A stretch of 13,389 nt of DNA, taken from positions 1 through 13,389 of the forward strand of contig JAEWMH010000197.1 in NCBI GenBank assembly GCA_023393235.1. Direction: 5' to 3'. The translations under genes and the position numbers were made by a program. The DNA comes from Bacillota bacterium. GTDB lineage: Bacteria > Bacillota > Bacilli > Paenibacillales > NBRC-103111. A model generated the notes under the pieces. That model had not been told where the DNA came from. It ran no database searches and worked only from the letters and a program-made list of their open reading frames with translations. Positions 1 to 6,187 of this stretch are shown here, piece by piece. Positions within the stretch are counted from its first letter, which is position 1; the number at the start of each line of letters is the position of its first letter.

Positions 1-50
1 CCCTTAGACCTTTCCGACCTGCCAAAAACGGCTCGTTTACAGTATTTTCA

Positions 51-127
51 GATTCTAACGGTCGCTGAGTTCCGTTAATTTGGAAAATAGGCAAAAAATC
101 GCGTTTAAGAGTCGCTGAGTTCCGTTA
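51..127. repeat. Right half of a ~50-bp-module palindromic repeat element, cut by the window edge
   Basis: The 17-mer GTCGCTGAGTTCCGTTA occurs exactly at 61-77 and 111-127, a period of 50 bp. The first copy is also an inverted repeat by itself: TAACGG at 56-61 faces CCGTTA at 72-77. The motif and spacing match the inverted modules at 4366 and 4416 in the complete element at 4239-4425, so this is probably the right arm of a similar element whose left arm lies outside the window. Bases 1-50 hold a weak further resemblance only. I see no gene in 1-251. Confidence 0.7.
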
Positions 128-251
128 CACTCCGGGCCTATTCCTCAGCTGCACAAGCCGGAACCAGACATAACCTCCTAACTGCTGTCCCAAGCGAGCC
201 ACCATTCCACAAATAAAGGTCCGCCCCGCCCCATAAGCATCTGACCGAACC

Positions 252-280
252 AAAAAAGCCGCCCGGAACTGCAAGCGGCA
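252..280 (-). terminator. Rho-independent terminator of the Rieske oxygenase gene
   Basis: Read on the minus strand, GCCGC (279-275) and GCGGC (262-258) form a 5-bp GC stem, followed by six T (257-252). It lies about 35 bp after the oxygenase stop codon, as expected for a terminator. The stem is short, so efficiency is uncertain. Confidence 0.6.
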
Positions 281-312
281 TACGGACATATGGATAGGAG
301 TCGCTTCTTGCC

Positions 313-1374
313 TTACGAAGAATAATTGCGGCCCAACCCCAGCTCAGACAGCAGCTGGCGGTAGGCGATGGAGGTGCGGTCAGCAGGAATATGGACCTCC
401 TCCAGCAGATCCAGAGGCAGGTCCTCCGGCTTCTGGGCCTCCACCATCTCCCGGTCCTCCGAAAATACCTGGAGGTTAAAGCGGATGGCATCCTCCACCG
501 GCGCCTCCTTATCGAAATTGCGGGCAATGGGACAGAACAGCCGGGTATACCGGGCGGAGACGGGAGAGGCGCAGTTCAGGATCATGAGCTTGCCCTCATC
601 GGGAAAATGGACCGTTAGCGAAGCGGCGAAGGGAGGAAATACCCGGAAGGCACGCAGCCACAGGAACCCTTCCGGAACAGGGATGTTCTGTCCTTTGCCG
701 TAATTACTGACTGTGCTGACATAATCGGCGAAGAGCTCCGTTCCTTCCCTTCTCACCTTATACTGCGGCACCTCGGTATTATTGGGGTCCCCGAAGCTCT
801 CCGTATGCACATAAGCGAAATGGGACACATCCAGGAACCCTTCCATTTGGCGACCAGCCGAACCGGCGATATCGAATCTTGGGGGTAAAATTCGAATAAA
901 ATCCGGATCCTCCCAGCCCGGGAAGTCCGGCAGCTGGGGCTCCTCCCCTCCCGCCAAACAGGTCCAGATCAAACCGTACCGCTCCACCGCCGGGTACATG
1001 GCCAGCTTCAGCCTGGGGGAAATTTTGCTGTTGGGGTGTGCAGGCACCGATGTGCAGGCGCCTTCGCAATTATATTTGAAGCCATGGTACGGGCATACAA
1101 TTTCTCCGTTCTCCATCCAACCCTTGCTCAACGGGGCACCGCGGTGGAAGCACAGATCCCGCGCCACCACAGCCTTGCCGGTGCTGCTTCGGTATACGAC
1201 TAAACTCACATCCAGCAGTTTGGCGGCTACAGGAGCGTCCTTCACCTCGTCGGCTATGGCAACAGGATACCAGTAGCGGGCAAGCACCCGCCAATCATTC
1301 TCCGTAAAGGTACAGTCACGGGGAAGAGGCAGCACAGCATTTACATCAGGCTCCATCACGCTCATCTTCATCAC
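313..1374 (-). CDS. Rieske [2Fe-2S] non-heme iron oxygenase, alpha-subunit type (NdmA/VanA-like)
   Basis: The product is a 353-residue cytoplasmic oxygenase. A Rieske iron-sulfur site is visible: C75-x-H77 and C94-x2-H97, the latter within CPYHGFKY. The mononuclear iron site follows at residues 178-190 (EGFLDVSHFAYVH), with D182 as the likely bridging Asp, H185 and H190 as ligands, and D307 as a possible third ligand. Such enzymes use electrons from a separate reductase to hydroxylate or demethylate small aromatics. No reductase gene is in view. The length and several blocks (PAHPNS, RYGLIW, DPNN near residue 197, and the EDREMVEAQ region) resemble my recollection of the caffeine N-demethylases NdmA and NdmB (about 350 aa), more than a generic dioxygenase. 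The substrate is therefore unproven but could be a purine derivative. The listed start is GTG; ATGs at 1371 and 1365 are alternatives, with AAGGACGGAG just upstream. The gene is divergent from the riboswitch-controlled phosphoribosyltransferase. Confidence 0.9.
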   Translation of the reverse strand: MMKMSVMEPDVNAVLPLPRDCTFTENDWRVLARYWYPVAIADEVKDAPVAAKLLDVSLVVYRSSTGKAVVARDLCFHRGAPLSKGWMENGEIVCPYHGFKYNCEGACTSVPAHPNSKISPRLKLAMYPAVERYGLIWTCLAGGEEPQLPDFPGWEDPDFIRILPPRFDIAGSAGRQMEGFLDVSHFAYVHTESFGDPNNTEVPQYKVRREGTELFADYVSTVSNYGKGQNIPVPEGFLWLRAFRVFPPFAASLTVHFPDEGKLMILNCASPVSARYTRLFCPIARNFDKEAPVEDAIRFNLQVFSEDREMVEAQKPEDLPLDLLEEVHIPADRTSIAYRQLLSELGLGRNYSS

Positions 1375-1400
1375 TCCGTCCTTGGCTTAGGCGATGTTAG

Positions 1401-1433
1401 TTTATATAACGTATTAATTGAAATTAATGATAA
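1401..1433 (-). promoter_or_regulatory. Candidate promoter and operator of the Rieske gene
   Basis: On the minus strand, TTATCA (1433-1428) and TTATAT (1409-1404) give a possible -35/-10 pair with an 18-nt spacer. A perfect inverted repeat, ATTAATT-GA-AATTAAT (1413-1428), fills the spacer, which is a classic position for a repressor operator. The AT-rich palindrome would suit a MarR- or TetR-type dimer, but no such regulator gene is in the window. Confidence 0.4.
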
Positions 1434-1506
1434 ACCGCAGCCGGTATGCTGTCAATACGAAGCAGAGTCCACTTTTTGAAGAAGAAAAATGCCATGCTTA
1501 TATCTA

Positions 1507-1535
1507 TTGACATTGATTTTCAAGGATGTTAGGAT
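1507..1535 (+). promoter_or_regulatory. Sigma-A promoter of the riboswitch leader
   Basis: A consensus -35 TTGACA (1507-1512) is followed by a 17-nt spacer and -10 TAGGAT (1530-1535). Transcription would start near 1542, about 40 nt before the purine aptamer, giving a leader of about 265 nt before the phosphoribosyltransferase start codon. Confidence 0.65.
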
Positions 1536-1583
1536 ACTAAAAAAGAAATTTGTGTGACGAAACCTAACATATAGTTGTCTCCC

Positions 1584-1655
1584 CTCTTGTATAAGCCCGT
1601 TAATGTGGAACGGGCGTTTCTACAGGCAACCGTAAATTGCCCCAGGCTACAGGAG
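1584..1655 (+). promoter_or_regulatory. Purine-family riboswitch aptamer with an extended J3/1 junction
   Basis: A three-way junction matches the guanine/adenine riboswitch fold. P1 pairs CTCTTGTA (1584-1591) with TACAGGAG (1648-1655), 8 bp with one G-U. P2 pairs GCCCGTT (1595-1601) with AACGGGC (1609-1615), with 7-nt loop AATGTGG. J2/3 is GTTTCTAC (1616-1623), identical to the conserved core. P3 pairs GGCAA (1625-1629) with TTGCC (1637-1641), with 7-nt loop CCGTAAA. Loop ends GG and CC can make the known kissing contact. The specificity nucleotide just before P1 is C1647, predicting a guanine-like ligand. J3/1 is odd: six bases (CCAGGC, 1642-1647), several more than in the B. subtilis xpt aptamer, with G where A73 is expected. 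It lies upstream of a purine phosphoribosyltransferase gene, which supports the call. Confidence 0.88.
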
Positions 1656-1755
1656 GAGTATAACCGGACAGATCTGTTTGCCCATTGGGGCGGCAGAAGG
1701 CCCTTTCTTTTTCTCCCAAAAAAGAGACGGTCCCCTTCCGGTTGTCCTCCTCCTG
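1650..1755 (+). promoter_or_regulatory. Likely expression platform of the purine riboswitch
   Basis: The 3' strand of P1 and adjoining bases (CAGGAGGAG, 1650-1658) are exactly complementary to CTCCTCCTG at 1747-1755. Ligand-stabilised P1 and this long-range pairing would therefore be mutually exclusive. Between them lies a weak GC hairpin (GGGGC 1687-1691 with GCCC 1700-1703) followed by a U-rich run (1704-1713), which could act as an intrinsic terminator. I cannot tell from sequence whether ligand turns expression off or on. Confidence 0.45.
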
Positions 1756-1807
1756 CGCCTCGGGGCTCATTGGCATCCATCCACTAATTTCTGAAGGAGT
1801 GAGCAGT

Positions 1808-2368
1808 ATGAGTCAAATGCCCGCAAGACTGTCCCATTCCATACACGCCGCCAAAACGGTGCATATCCAAAAGGACAGCGCTACGGTTTATCCGTTCAAG
1901 CTGTATGCCTTCGGAGAACGGGGCACCTATTTGGAGCCGGAGCTGATGATGGAGCTCACCGACCATCTGGCAGCCGGGATCGCAGCGGAGTTCCCCGCTT
2001 TCGATTACATCATATCGCCGGAGCCCGGCGGACATACCTGGGGTATGCTGGCCGCCTGCAAGCTGCATAAGCCCATCAATATCCTGCGGCTGAGTACGGA
2101 ATTGTATGAGGATTTCCAGATTTGCATCCGCCGGGAAACCGCTTATAATGAAAATTTTATTTGCTTCGATGGCTTCAAAGAAGGGGACCGTGTGCTTCTG
2201 GTGGATGACGTCATCAGCTCCGGCGCCACGATCCGGTGTATCGCCGCCCAATTGAAGCTGATGGGAGTAACCCTGGTGGGTGTTCAAGCCATTCTGGCCA
2301 AAGGCGCTTATTACCTGAAGCTGGAGCAGGATCTGGGGGTTCCGGTTCGCTGCCTGGGACATGTGTAA
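1808..2368 (+). CDS. Purine-type phosphoribosyltransferase (type I PRTase fold)
   Basis: The 186-residue product carries the PRPP-binding signature of type I phosphoribosyltransferases, VLLVDDVISSGAT at residues 129-141, with the acidic pair D133-D134. The upstream segment SPEPGGHTWGM (70-80) and the following K-L-x-K-P-I pattern resemble the adenine/hypoxanthine phosphoribosyltransferase-like subfamily more than Xpt or HprT. It would transfer phosphoribose from PRPP to a free base in the cytoplasm. The base is not determined; hypoxanthine, xanthine or guanine fit the neighbourhood. The start is the ATG at 1808, preceded by GAAGGAG; the longer in-frame reading from 1685 has no such site and runs into the leader. 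Control by the upstream purine riboswitch is expected. IMP dehydrogenase follows on the same strand, suggesting joint work at the IMP/XMP node. Confidence 0.85.
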   Translation: MSQMPARLSHSIHAAKTVHIQKDSATVYPFKLYAFGERGTYLEPELMMELTDHLAAGIAAEFPAFDYIISPEPGGHTWGMLAACKLHKPINILRLSTELYEDFQICIRRETAYNENFICFDGFKEGDRVLLVDDVISSGATIRCIAAQLKLMGVTLVGVQAILAKGAYYLKLEQDLGVPVRCLGHV

Positions 2369-2373
2369 GGAAT

Positions 2374-2424
2374 CCCCCAAAAGTGACGTGATACTCTGAT
2401 GCTGATTCCGGGTACTTTTGGGGG
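2374..2424 (+). repeat. 51-nt hairpin repeat, copy 1
   Basis: Perfect 11-bp inverted repeat CCCCCAAAAGT (2374-2384) and ACTTTTGGGGG (2414-2424) around a 29-nt loop starting GACGTG and ending CCGGGT. It starts six bases after the phosphoribosyltransferase stop codon. A short second hairpin (GGGGG-TG-CCCCC, 2420-2431) shares its 3' side. Confidence 0.8.
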
Positions 2425-2441
2425 TGCCCCCGAAAGACTTT

Positions 2442-2492
2442 CCCCCAAAAGTGACGCGATGCTCTGATGCCGATTCCGGGTTCTTTTGAGGG
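2442..2492 (+). repeat. 51-nt hairpin repeat, copy 2
   Basis: CCCCCAAAAG (2442-2451) faces CTTTTGAGGG (2483-2492) around a 29-nt loop that differs from the loop of copy 1 at only three positions by hand alignment. The downstream TGCTCCCGGAA tail also resembles the tail after copy 1, so the duplicated unit is longer than the hairpin. Confidence 0.8.
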
Positions 2493-2526
2493 TGCTCCCG
2501 GAACCCGAACTCCAAAAATGCATTTT

Positions 2527-2573
2527 CCAAAAGTGACGTGTTGCCCCGACTCCGATTACCGGTGCTTTTGGGG
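2527..2573 (+). repeat. 51-nt hairpin repeat, copy 3 (diverged)
   Basis: CCAAAAGT (2527-2534) faces GCTTTTGG (2564-2571) around a loop again of 29 nt, with GACGTG at the 5' end and GATTACCGGT at the 3' end conserved. It ends ten bases before the IMP dehydrogenase ribosome binding site, so it would fold in the leader of that gene if transcribed. Confidence 0.7.
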
Positions 2574-2595
2574 CTATTTTATAGGAGGTGAAGCT

Positions 2596-4122
2596 ATGGC
2601 TTATTATTATGATCAGCCGTCCAGAACCTTCAGCGAATATCTGCTGATACCCAATTTGACCACCAAAGCCTGCATTCCCGACAATGTGCAGCTGCGCACC
2701 CCGATAACCCGCTTCCGCCAAGGAGAAACCCCCGCTCTGCAAATGAACCTGCCCATGACCTCCGCCATCATGCAGTCGGTGTCCGACCATAATCTGGCTA
2801 TTGCGCTGGCCGGCTGCGGCGGTATTTCCTTTATCTACGGGTCCCAGTCTATTGCCGAGCAGGCCGACATGATCCGCAAGGTAAAGAAGTACAAAGCGGG
2901 TTTTGTGGACAGCGATTCCAATCTCACTCCTCAGCATACCCTGGGAGATGTGCTGCGGCTGAAGGCGAGAACCGGGCATTCCACCATTGCCATTACGGAA
3001 AACGGCCAATCCAATGGAAAGCTGATGGGAATCGTCACCAGCCGGGATTACCGGGAAAACCAGATGCCGGAGAGCGAGCCGATTGCCGGATTTATGACCC
3101 CCCGCCAGTCCTTAGTGGTGGCTATGGAAGGGGTGTCGCTGGCCGAGGCCAACGAAACCATCTGGCAGCACAAGCTCAATTGCCTGCCCGTGGTCGACAA
3201 GGAAGACCGGCTCTTGCACCTGGTGTTCCGCAAGGACCACGACAGTCTGAAGGAGCATCCTCTGGAGCTTCATGACAGCAACAAGCAGCTGATCGTCGGG
3301 GCAGGCATCAACACCCGGGATTACAAGGAGCGGGTCCCCGCGCTGATTGAAGCGGGAGCGGATGTGTTCTGCATCGATTCCTCTGACGGATACTCCGAAT
3401 GGCAGGCCGAAACCATCCGCTATCTGAAAGATACCTTCGGCGAACGGGTCAAGGTAGGGGCGGGCAACGTAGTGGACCGGGAGGGATTTCTTTATCTGGC
3501 GGAGGCAGGAGCGGATTTTATTAAGGTGGGAATCGGCGGCGGCTCCATCTGCATCACCCGGGAGCAGAAGGGCATCGGCAGGGGCCAGGCCACATCTGTC
3601 ATTGAGGTGGCGGCGGCGCGGCAGGAATTTTACGACAAAACGGGAATCTACGTGCCCGTTTGCTCCGACGGCGGGATCGTGCACGACTATCACATAGTGC
3701 TGGCTTTGGCCATGGGAGCGGATTTTGTGATGCTGGGGCGGTATTTTGCCCGGTTCGATGAAAGCCCGGGACGGAAAGTGCTCATCGGCGGCAGCTTCGT
3801 GAAGGAATATTGGGGCGAAGGTTCCAGCAGGGCCCGCAACTGGCACCGCTACGATCACCACAGCGAAACCAAAGCCGGGAAGCTGGAGTTTGAGGAAGGG
3901 GTGGACTCCTACATTCCATATGCCGGACGGCTGAAGGATAACCTGGACATTACCGTGAGCAAAATCAAATCCACCATGTGCAACTGCGGCGCCCTGACCA
4001 TCCCCGAGCTCCAGCAGAAGGCGCGGCTCACTACGGTTTCCTCCACGACCATCGTGGAAGGCGGGGCCCATGATGTCATCCAGAAGGAGCGGAGCAGCCA
4101 AGGGATGGCGCAGGGACGTTAA
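2596..4122 (+). CDS. guaB: IMP dehydrogenase with tandem CBS domains
   Basis: The 508-residue enzyme oxidises IMP to XMP with NAD+, the committed step to GMP. The phosphate-binding and catalytic loop is GIGGGSICITR (residues 312-322) with C319 as the expected nucleophile. DSSDG (261-265) and GAGNV (288-292) are the substrate/cofactor loops. The mobile flap carries R418-Y419 (WHRYD), the usual Arg-Tyr dyad. A CBS (Bateman) region at about 105-220 interrupts the barrel. The loop after the Cys (EQKGIGRGQATS) differs from the common bacterial form and resembles a subtype I associate with clostridia, so this may be a second, divergent copy. The start is ATG 2596 with AGGAGGTG at 2583-2590; the open frame to 2467 runs through hairpin repeats and is not used. 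It lies 227 bp downstream of the phosphoribosyltransferase on the same strand. Confidence 0.96.
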   Translation: MAYYYDQPSRTFSEYLLIPNLTTKACIPDNVQLRTPITRFRQGETPALQMNLPMTSAIMQSVSDHNLAIALAGCGGISFIYGSQSIAEQADMIRKVKKYKAGFVDSDSNLTPQHTLGDVLRLKARTGHSTIAITENGQSNGKLMGIVTSRDYRENQMPESEPIAGFMTPRQSLVVAMEGVSLAEANETIWQHKLNCLPVVDKEDRLLHLVFRKDHDSLKEHPLELHDSNKQLIVGAGINTRDYKERVPALIEAGADVFCIDSSDGYSEWQAETIRYLKDTFGERVKVGAGNVVDREGFLYLAEAGADFIKVGIGGGSICITREQKGIGRGQATSVIEVAAARQEFYDKTGIYVPVCSDGGIVHDYHIVLALAMGADFVMLGRYFARFDESPGRKVLIGGSFVKEYWGEGSSRARNWHRYDHHSETKAGKLEFEEGVDSYIPYAGRLKDNLDITVSKIKSTMCNCGALTIPELQQKARLTTVSSTTIVEGGAHDVIQKERSSQGMAQGR

Positions 4123-4160
4123 ATGCAGCCTCTCTCTTCCCGCCGCACTGAAGACATAGG

Positions 4161-4202
4161 CAAAAAGCGGCATCCGGCGTTTTCGCCAAAAGCCGCTTTT
4201 TG
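4161..4202 (+). terminator. Rho-independent terminator after guaB
   Basis: Perfect 11-bp stem CAAAAAGCGGC (4161-4171) and GCCGCTTTTTG (4192-4202); the 3' arm ends in five T. It lies 38 bp after the guaB stop codon. The A-run on the 5' side could let it work in both directions. Confidence 0.9.
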
Positions 4203-4238
4203 TGTTGAAGCCGAGATCCCAGCTCCGTCGGGAGGTCC

Positions 4239-4425
4239 TAACGGATCTCAGAGACGCTATTTCCACAAAAATGCTGCTTCGGAAATTCTAACGGCTCCCA
4301 GAGACGCTATTTTCCCAAAAAGGCTTGCCCGGAGCCCCTTTCCGCTATAATAAGGGCTTCTGCTTCCGTTAGAATTTTGGGACCTTCGTTTTCTGGCAAA
4401 TAACGGCGCTCACTTCCGTTAGAAT
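4239..4425. repeat. Complete ~187-bp palindromic element of four 50-bp modules
   Basis: Two direct modules start TAACGG at 4239 and 4289, each reaching a shared AGAGACGCTATTT core. Two inverted modules carry CCGTTAGAAT at 4366-4375 and 4416-4425. The period is 50 bp in both arms and the arms face each other around about 4332. Single modules can also fold, for example TAACGG (4401-4406) with CCGTTA (4416-4421). It lies between convergent transcription units (guaB and the ECF sigma operon). I see no gene between 4123 and 4512. Confidence 0.8.
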
Positions 4426-4512
4426 CCAAAGGGGCATGCCCGAGGGCTTAGCAGCACACATTGCGGCATTTTCCGCCCATACCCTTACGCCTCGCATCCG
4501 ACAATAGTCCCC

Positions 4513-5268
4513 CTACTGCTCCCACTTCATTTCAAATTTGCCCTTAGCCTTCTCGGCATAAATCCGGAGCGTCAGCTTCGCATCTACGGGGAAATCGCTG
4601 ACATCCCAGGTATAAGGAGAATCCTGACCATTGAGATCATTCAGCATGATCCGCTTCTCCTCACCGGTTTCCTTGGCAGTTAATACAGCCTCAGCGGTTC
4701 CCGACTCAATATGCGCAGTGACCCTCACTATCCGGGAGCCCTCCGGCTTCAGCTTGATGGAGCGGGACTTTTCCCCGTCCAAATACCAGAAGGACAGCTT
4801 CCACCTGTTGGGCATTGAGGTTTGTGCTTGGCCGATGGCGATATTCCGTTGGGTGAAGGTTTCTGGAGAAGCTGCGAACTGGCTGATGAAAATACCGATA
4901 ACCACCATGAAACCCAGTACGATCAAACCAAGTCCGGCAAACAGGATTCCCCTCCCCCGGCCCCGCTCAGCAGGCACAAAAACCGTTTCCCCCAAGCGCG
5001 TCCCGCAGCTGGAGCAATAAGCTTTATCCGGCTCTGTGAGGCTGCTGCAAACGGGACAAGAGATTTTCCGGTGTTTGCGTCCCACCAGGAAGTATAATAG
5101 AAAACCCAGCAAATTCGGCATCAGCAAAACAATGATGGTCCACAGCCCCGCTTCCAGTCCGCGGCTCTTCGCATCCCGGTACGTCCACACTCCAAAACAG
5201 GCCATGGCTCCCCCAAACAACAGAAAGGCGGCCACCATCATTCCGATAAATAAGGGCATATTCAGCAT
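4513..5268 (-). CDS. Zinc-ribbon membrane protein of an ECF sigma operon
   Basis: The product has 251 residues. Membrane segments are visible at about 5-28, 42-63 and 108-130. The first two, with YRDAKSRG between them and LLYFLVGRK after, resemble the small two-helix proteins (PLDc_N type) found in sigma operons such as yxlE. A cytoplasmic zinc ribbon follows (C71-x2-C74, C85-x2-C88). Residues 135-251 form a soluble, beta-rich-looking region after the last helix, probably outside the cell. The start is ATG 5268, which overlaps the stop of the upstream gene by 7 bp and has GGAGGAGG upstream; the longer frame to 5445 overlaps that gene fully. Function unknown; context suggests sensing or modulation of the sigma/anti-sigma pair. 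Confidence 0.8.
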   Translation of the reverse strand: MLNMPLFIGMMVAAFLLFGGAMACFGVWTYRDAKSRGLEAGLWTIIVLLMPNLLGFLLYFLVGRKHRKISCPVCSSLTEPDKAYCSSCGTRLGETVFVPAERGRGRGILFAGLGLIVLGFMVVIGIFISQFAASPETFTQRNIAIGQAQTSMPNRWKLSFWYLDGEKSRSIKLKPEGSRIVRVTAHIESGTAEAVLTAKETGEEKRIMLNDLNGQDSPYTWDVSDFPVDAKLTLRIYAEKAKGKFEMKWEQ

Positions 5269-5588
5269 CCCTCTACCTCCTCCTTCCATCTTTTCCGGGC
5301 GACGCCCCACAGCACACACCCGCTCAAGGCGCATACGGCGCAGGCCGCCGCAGCCAAAAACGCTGCCATCGAACCCGGTAAAAGCATCTGAATAACTGCT
5401 GCCGCAGCAGCCGTTTGCAGCGTACCGGCAAGAGCCGGCACCCACCAGTACAAGGGCCAGCGGCGTTTTTCCTTCCGCAGCTCCCTATTGAGCACAGCCT
5501 GCACCGGCGGAGGCACTTCCATGGCTTCATCTCCCAGAGCGGAAAACAGCAGGGAATCCAGCTCCTCATCCGTCATCGGCTTCTTCAT
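5262..5588 (-). CDS. Two-helix membrane protein, probable anti-sigma factor (YxlC-like)
   Basis: The 108-residue protein has a charged cytoplasmic N-terminal part (residues 1-43, rich in Asp, Glu, Lys, Arg) and two hydrophobic helices at about 47-69 and 73-95, ending in a basic tail. No enzymatic motif is visible. It starts within the stop of the ECF sigma gene (ATGA overlap, 5585-5588), with GGAGGG upstream, so it is translationally coupled. The position directly after an ECF sigma factor, size and topology match anti-sigma factors such as YxlC of the B. subtilis sigY operon. That assignment rests on context, not on a recognised domain. Confidence 0.7.
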   Translation of the reverse strand: MKKPMTDEELDSLLFSALGDEAMEVPPPVQAVLNRELRKEKRRWPLYWWVPALAGTLQTAAAAAVIQMLLPGSMAAFLAAAACAVCALSGCVLWGVARKRWKEEVEGC

Positions 5589-6121
5589 ATGGAATATCCC
5601 TCCAGTTCGGATTTTAATTGCTGCCTGGCCTGATAAAGCCGGGTTTTCACTGTGCCTTGGGGCAGATGCAGAGCATCGGCAACCTCCCGGACCGACAAAC
5701 CGCCCATATAAAATAACAGCACCGGCATCCGCAGCAGGTCAGGAAGCTTGCGGACGGATTCCTGAACCTCCCGCCGCAGCATGGCATCCTCCACCAGCTG
5801 CTCCGTGCTTCCAGAATCCGGAGCCTGCTCCACCCGGTCCGGCTCCGGGTCCACCGGCGCAATCCGGTGCCGCCTGGCCCGCTTCACCTGTTCGTCCCGC
5901 CAGATCCGGGCGGCGATTGCCATCAGGAAACCCGCCGGATTGTTGCCCTCCTCCACCCGCCCAGGCATATCGAGCACCCGGAGAAAGGTTTGCTGGTACA
6001 AATCGTCGGCATCTGCCCGGGACGGGGCAAGCCTCCGGCAAAACGCATACAGCCTGCTGCCCCAGCGCCGGGCCAGTGCCTCCACGTCCCTTGCGCGCTC
6101 ATCGCTGTGCAAGCCTCTCAC
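5585..6121 (-). CDS. ECF-type RNA polymerase sigma factor
   Basis: The 178-residue protein has sigma-70 region 2 (about 15-85, with DADDLYQQTFLRVL) and region 4 (about 115-170, with the helix-turn-helix LSVREVADALHLPQGTVKTR). Regions 1 and 3 are absent, as in ECF sigma factors. It would direct RNA polymerase to its own small regulon when released from its anti-sigma factor. The start is a GTG at 6121 with AGGTG seven bases upstream; no other initiation codon fits better. It is the first gene of a three-gene unit with 4- and 7-bp overlaps. I found no convincing GGAAC-type autoregulated promoter in the 66 bp before it. Confidence 0.93.
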   Translation of the reverse strand: MRGLHSDERARDVEALARRWGSRLYAFCRRLAPSRADADDLYQQTFLRVLDMPGRVEEGNNPAGFLMAIAARIWRDEQVKRARRHRIAPVDPEPDRVEQAPDSGSTEQLVEDAMLRREVQESVRKLPDLLRMPVLLFYMGGLSVREVADALHLPQGTVKTRLYQARQQLKSELEGYSI

Positions 6122-6187
6122 ATCCTCTCACCTATATATCCGCGCGTGAATGGATTTGGTTTTGGCAAAAACAAAATTCCGCGAAAA

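Noticed and set aside
138..527. Minus-strand open frame overlapping the end of the oxygenase gene
   Set aside because: It has Arg/Trp-rich low-quality composition, no ribosome binding site, and crosses the oxygenase terminator.
2374..2573. CRISPR array
   Set aside because: Only three palindromic copies at unequal spacing, with related intervening sequence rather than unique spacers, and no cas genes.
2467..2595. In-frame N-terminal extension of IMP dehydrogenase
   Set aside because: It runs through the hairpin repeats, has no ribosome binding site, and the ATG at 2596 has a near-perfect one and gives the normal IMP dehydrogenase N-terminus.
3112..4266. Long minus-strand open frame of 384 codons
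   Set aside because: It is antisense to guaB, with no domain pattern.
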